A DNA stretch of 64,000 bases. Source: Acinetobacter colistiniresistens. Its GTDB lineage: Bacteria > Pseudomonadota > Gammaproteobacteria > Pseudomonadales > Moraxellaceae. How positions within the stretch are numbered: the first letter of the stretch is position 1; each line of letters opens with the position of its first letter. Of this stretch, positions 62,279 through 64,000 are shown in pieces. Under the pieces are notes generated by a model that saw nothing but the letters and a program-made list of their open reading frames with translations, was not told the origin of the DNA and searched no databases. The stretch is taken from the NCBI RefSeq assembly GCF_024582815.1, contig NZ_CP102099.1:2666001-2730000 (forward strand), given 5' to 3'. The translations under genes were made by a program, and so were the position numbers.

Positions 62279-63985
62279 ATTATTCTCTTTAATAATTTTC
62301 ACGATCGAGTAGAGAACTGAACGCTTAACATGTATGTTGTTATAGCTACCTTGATGATCAAAGCCCGTCATTTTAAACACTTGTTTTACACCACTTTGAC
62401 CTAACGGCGCACAACCAGATTGGTAAGGTACGGTACCATCCCCATCTGAATCTTTATCCGATATTTTAAAGGTCCCAAATTTTCCACTGGTTAACCGAAT
62501 ATATCTTAGCCCATTATTATCTTTAATATTTGCTTTCATATAATACATTGCACCTTGTCCCATAGATATTGCATCCTTGGCTACACCTTGATTATAAGCT
62601 TCCACCTCTTGCGCACTTACCCTTGGTAATCGTTGCATTTGCTCAGCGGTTAAACCTCGTAACGCTTGATCTAAGGTCCATGTCAGTGTCCCAAAACTTG
62701 AATGTTTGGGGTCATGCCCATAATTGGCATAAGTACATGGATGATATTTATTAGTAATTTTTGAGTGAAAATCATTAACACTGTTAATTTTTTTCTTATA
62801 AATATCTTTGACATTTTTATCTGGGTTATCCCGTTTGACCATATTAGCAGGATCAATCAACTCTTCTTTAACCATTTCCCACCAAACGCCATCAGCTTTA
62901 TAAATTTCTTCATAAGGATCACTTCTAGGTAAAGAAACCACATTGGTTTGTAAGTCTTTCCCATTCATCAACCCTGAACCATTGAGAAATAGCCAAGGCT
63001 TACCACCATTATAGGCCTTACTCGGTAATAGCTCTAAGCCCCCAGGGGCATTAGCCAGTACTGCTGTGACATGCTCAGTATTTTTACCCAATACATAGGC
63101 TGGTAAAGCACCAACATCCGCAGAGCCTGTTACAATCCGACGATACGCAGCTGCTGCACCCTCAGCAGGCATTACCCCATGCACCACGCCCGCAATATCA
63201 GCACCTCGTAATTGTACCAATCGGCGTGTCAGCAATCCGCCCATTGAATGGGTGATAATAATGAATTTACGAAACCTTGCACCATACTCTTGTTTAATTT
63301 TATCGAGTTTTCCTGCAACGATAGCTGCTCCATTTTCACTAGACTGTAGCCAGTTATAACCCATCGCATACACTGGAAAATGAAATTTCTTTAGATGTTC
63401 AATTTCTTGTTGATTGGTTGCGACAAATGCTTGTGATGGCTGAGGAAACCATTGCTTTGTTTCATTTTTATCTAAAAGACTTTTCCATTCATAAATCGCT
63501 TCTTGCTGCTTCAATTGATAAGTTACAGCCGCACTACTGCCTATCCACCCACCCACAATCGGCTTTTCATTTACGTCCACATTATTGAGTACCAATTGTA
63601 AATACGTCAGTATTCCACCATAACTATCCCAATGTACTGTCCCCCAATACCGTTCTCTTAATATTTTTTTACTGAGTTTAAGTCGGTTATCGACTTGTAT
63701 TTCCCCACTTTCATCGACTCGGGTATGCAAATAATCTAACTCCGTTTGTAATGTGGCTGGACTTTTGCCCATTTGCTTGGTTAGCGTAGAGACTTGCCCC
63801 GATATTCCATTACCAATCATCCATACAGGTTTTTTGAGAGATGTATTAAAAATATTTGACCCCATAATTCCTGGAACAAAAATAATTGGAATCGTATCTG
63901 ACAATGGCACTTCGACATAAGTTCCAGATTTATTTGTCGTTGGGCTAGTCGCTGAGCTTGCTTGAGCAATTGCCTTGTTCGCCAT
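62258..63985 (-). CDS. Tle4-like type VI secretion phospholipase, copy B
   Basis: This 575-aa paralogue of the lipase at 59027 starts at an ATG with AGAAGGAGCAATAAG before it. It keeps IPIIFVPGIMGSN, Ser247 in ITHSMGG, DGDGTVPYQSG and GFDHQGSYNN, and its last 50 residues differ from copy A at only a few positions, while residues 50-130 differ much more. The variable front could set recognition by the matching immunity protein. By the order of the other modules, its Tli4 gene should lie just beyond the window's right edge. Function is as for copy A. Confidence 0.82.
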   Translation of the reverse strand: MANKAIAQASSATSPTTNKSGTYVEVPLSDTIPIIFVPGIMGSNIFNTSLKKPVWMIGNGISGQVSTLTKQMGKSPATLQTELDYLHTRVDESGEIQVDNRLKLSKKILRERYWGTVHWDSYGGILTYLQLVLNNVDVNEKPIVGGWIGSSAAVTYQLKQQEAIYEWKSLLDKNETKQWFPQPSQAFVATNQQEIEHLKKFHFPVYAMGYNWLQSSENGAAIVAGKLDKIKQEYGARFRKFIIITHSMGGLLTRRLVQLRGADIAGVVHGVMPAEGAAAAYRRIVTGSADVGALPAYVLGKNTEHVTAVLANAPGGLELLPSKAYNGGKPWLFLNGSGLMNGKDLQTNVVSLPRSDPYEEIYKADGVWWEMVKEELIDPANMVKRDNPDKNVKDIYKKKINSVNDFHSKITNKYHPCTYANYGHDPKHSSFGTLTWTLDQALRGLTAEQMQRLPRVSAQEVEAYNQGVAKDAISMGQGAMYYMKANIKDNNGLRYIRLTSGKFGTFKISDKDSDGDGTVPYQSGCAPLGQSGVKQVFKMTGFDHQGSYNNIHVKRSVLYSIVKIIKENNIQPKFR

Positions 63986-64000
63986 CTTATTGCTCCTTCT

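Larger units (their letters stand above)
57139..63985 (-). other. Tandem array of Tle4-like effector / Tli4 immunity modules
   Basis: The repeating order on the minus strand is tail protein - Tli4 - lipase. Module 1 (partial at the edge): lipase B. Module 2: 62058 to 59027, complete. Module 3: 58844 to 57139, immunity gene frameshifted and lipase deleted. Repeats of about 390 bp at the joints show that the array grew by duplication. Confidence 0.85.

Noticed and set aside
1..64000. tRNA, rRNA genes and CRISPR arrays
   Set aside because: No cloverleaf with CCA-type end, rRNA motif or regularly spaced repeat was noticed on reading; a dedicated scan was not possible.

Overview
The window looks like a piece of an Acinetobacter chromosome at the replication terminus. 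The base composition is AT-rich, and three kinds of evidence point to this genus: a hemophilin/Slam haem-uptake locus, the malonate decarboxylase set, and a 28-bp dif site (positions 3494-3521) whose XerC and XerD arms match the sequence used by XerC/XerD in Acinetobacter. No rRNA, tRNA or CRISPR array was seen.

Layout. 1-3359: a leftward ynb-type operon (YnbA-, YnbC- and YnbD-like membrane-lipid genes), cut by the window edge. 3494-4819: a 1.3-kb element bounded by two directly repeated dif sites. Just inside its left end lies a third, inverted dif-like site, with two nested hairpins between it and the left dif; this is the architecture of a folded single-stranded attP of CTX-phage type. Four small genes fill the element. 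4972-6961: decayed genes (SMI1/KNR4-like and AraC-like). 6991-10861: a LysR/MFS divergent pair and a serine hydrolase. 11065-19331: malonate catabolism, with regulator mdcR convergent to an mdcA-B-C-D-E-G-H-madL-madM operon. 19593-20714: remnants of a LysR gene and of an unknown gene. 20782-28003: a lipoprotein, a 1718-aa helicase-nuclease and a flavin amine oxidase. 28139-30977: a TerC/CorC membrane protein gene split by an IS3-family element (28330-29638, 3-bp target duplication).

31478-40712 is mainly iron uptake: two TonB-dependent receptors, a siderophore-interacting reductase with a Fur box, and an unknown 503-aa protein. 40940-44112 is a cyanide-insensitive bd-type oxidase operon (cioA, cioB and a 35-aa DUF2474 protein) behind a His-rich DUF2946 protein. 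44462-48041 holds unrelated housekeeping and transport genes. 48070-57120 is a haem acquisition locus read leftward: Fur box, ECF sigma factor, FecR-type anti-sigma, TonB receptor HphR with an STN domain, hemophore HphA, Slam exporter HsmA, TonB and haem oxygenase. Together these would sense, capture, import and open haem. The anti-sigma gene is split by one in-frame stop codon.

57139-63985 is a tandem array of type VI secretion phospholipase modules, each reading small tail protein - Tli4 immunity lipoprotein - Tle4-like lipase. One module is intact in the window. A second has a frameshifted immunity gene and a lipase with an internal deletion and a lost C-terminus. A third lipase at the right edge belongs to a module that continues outside the window.
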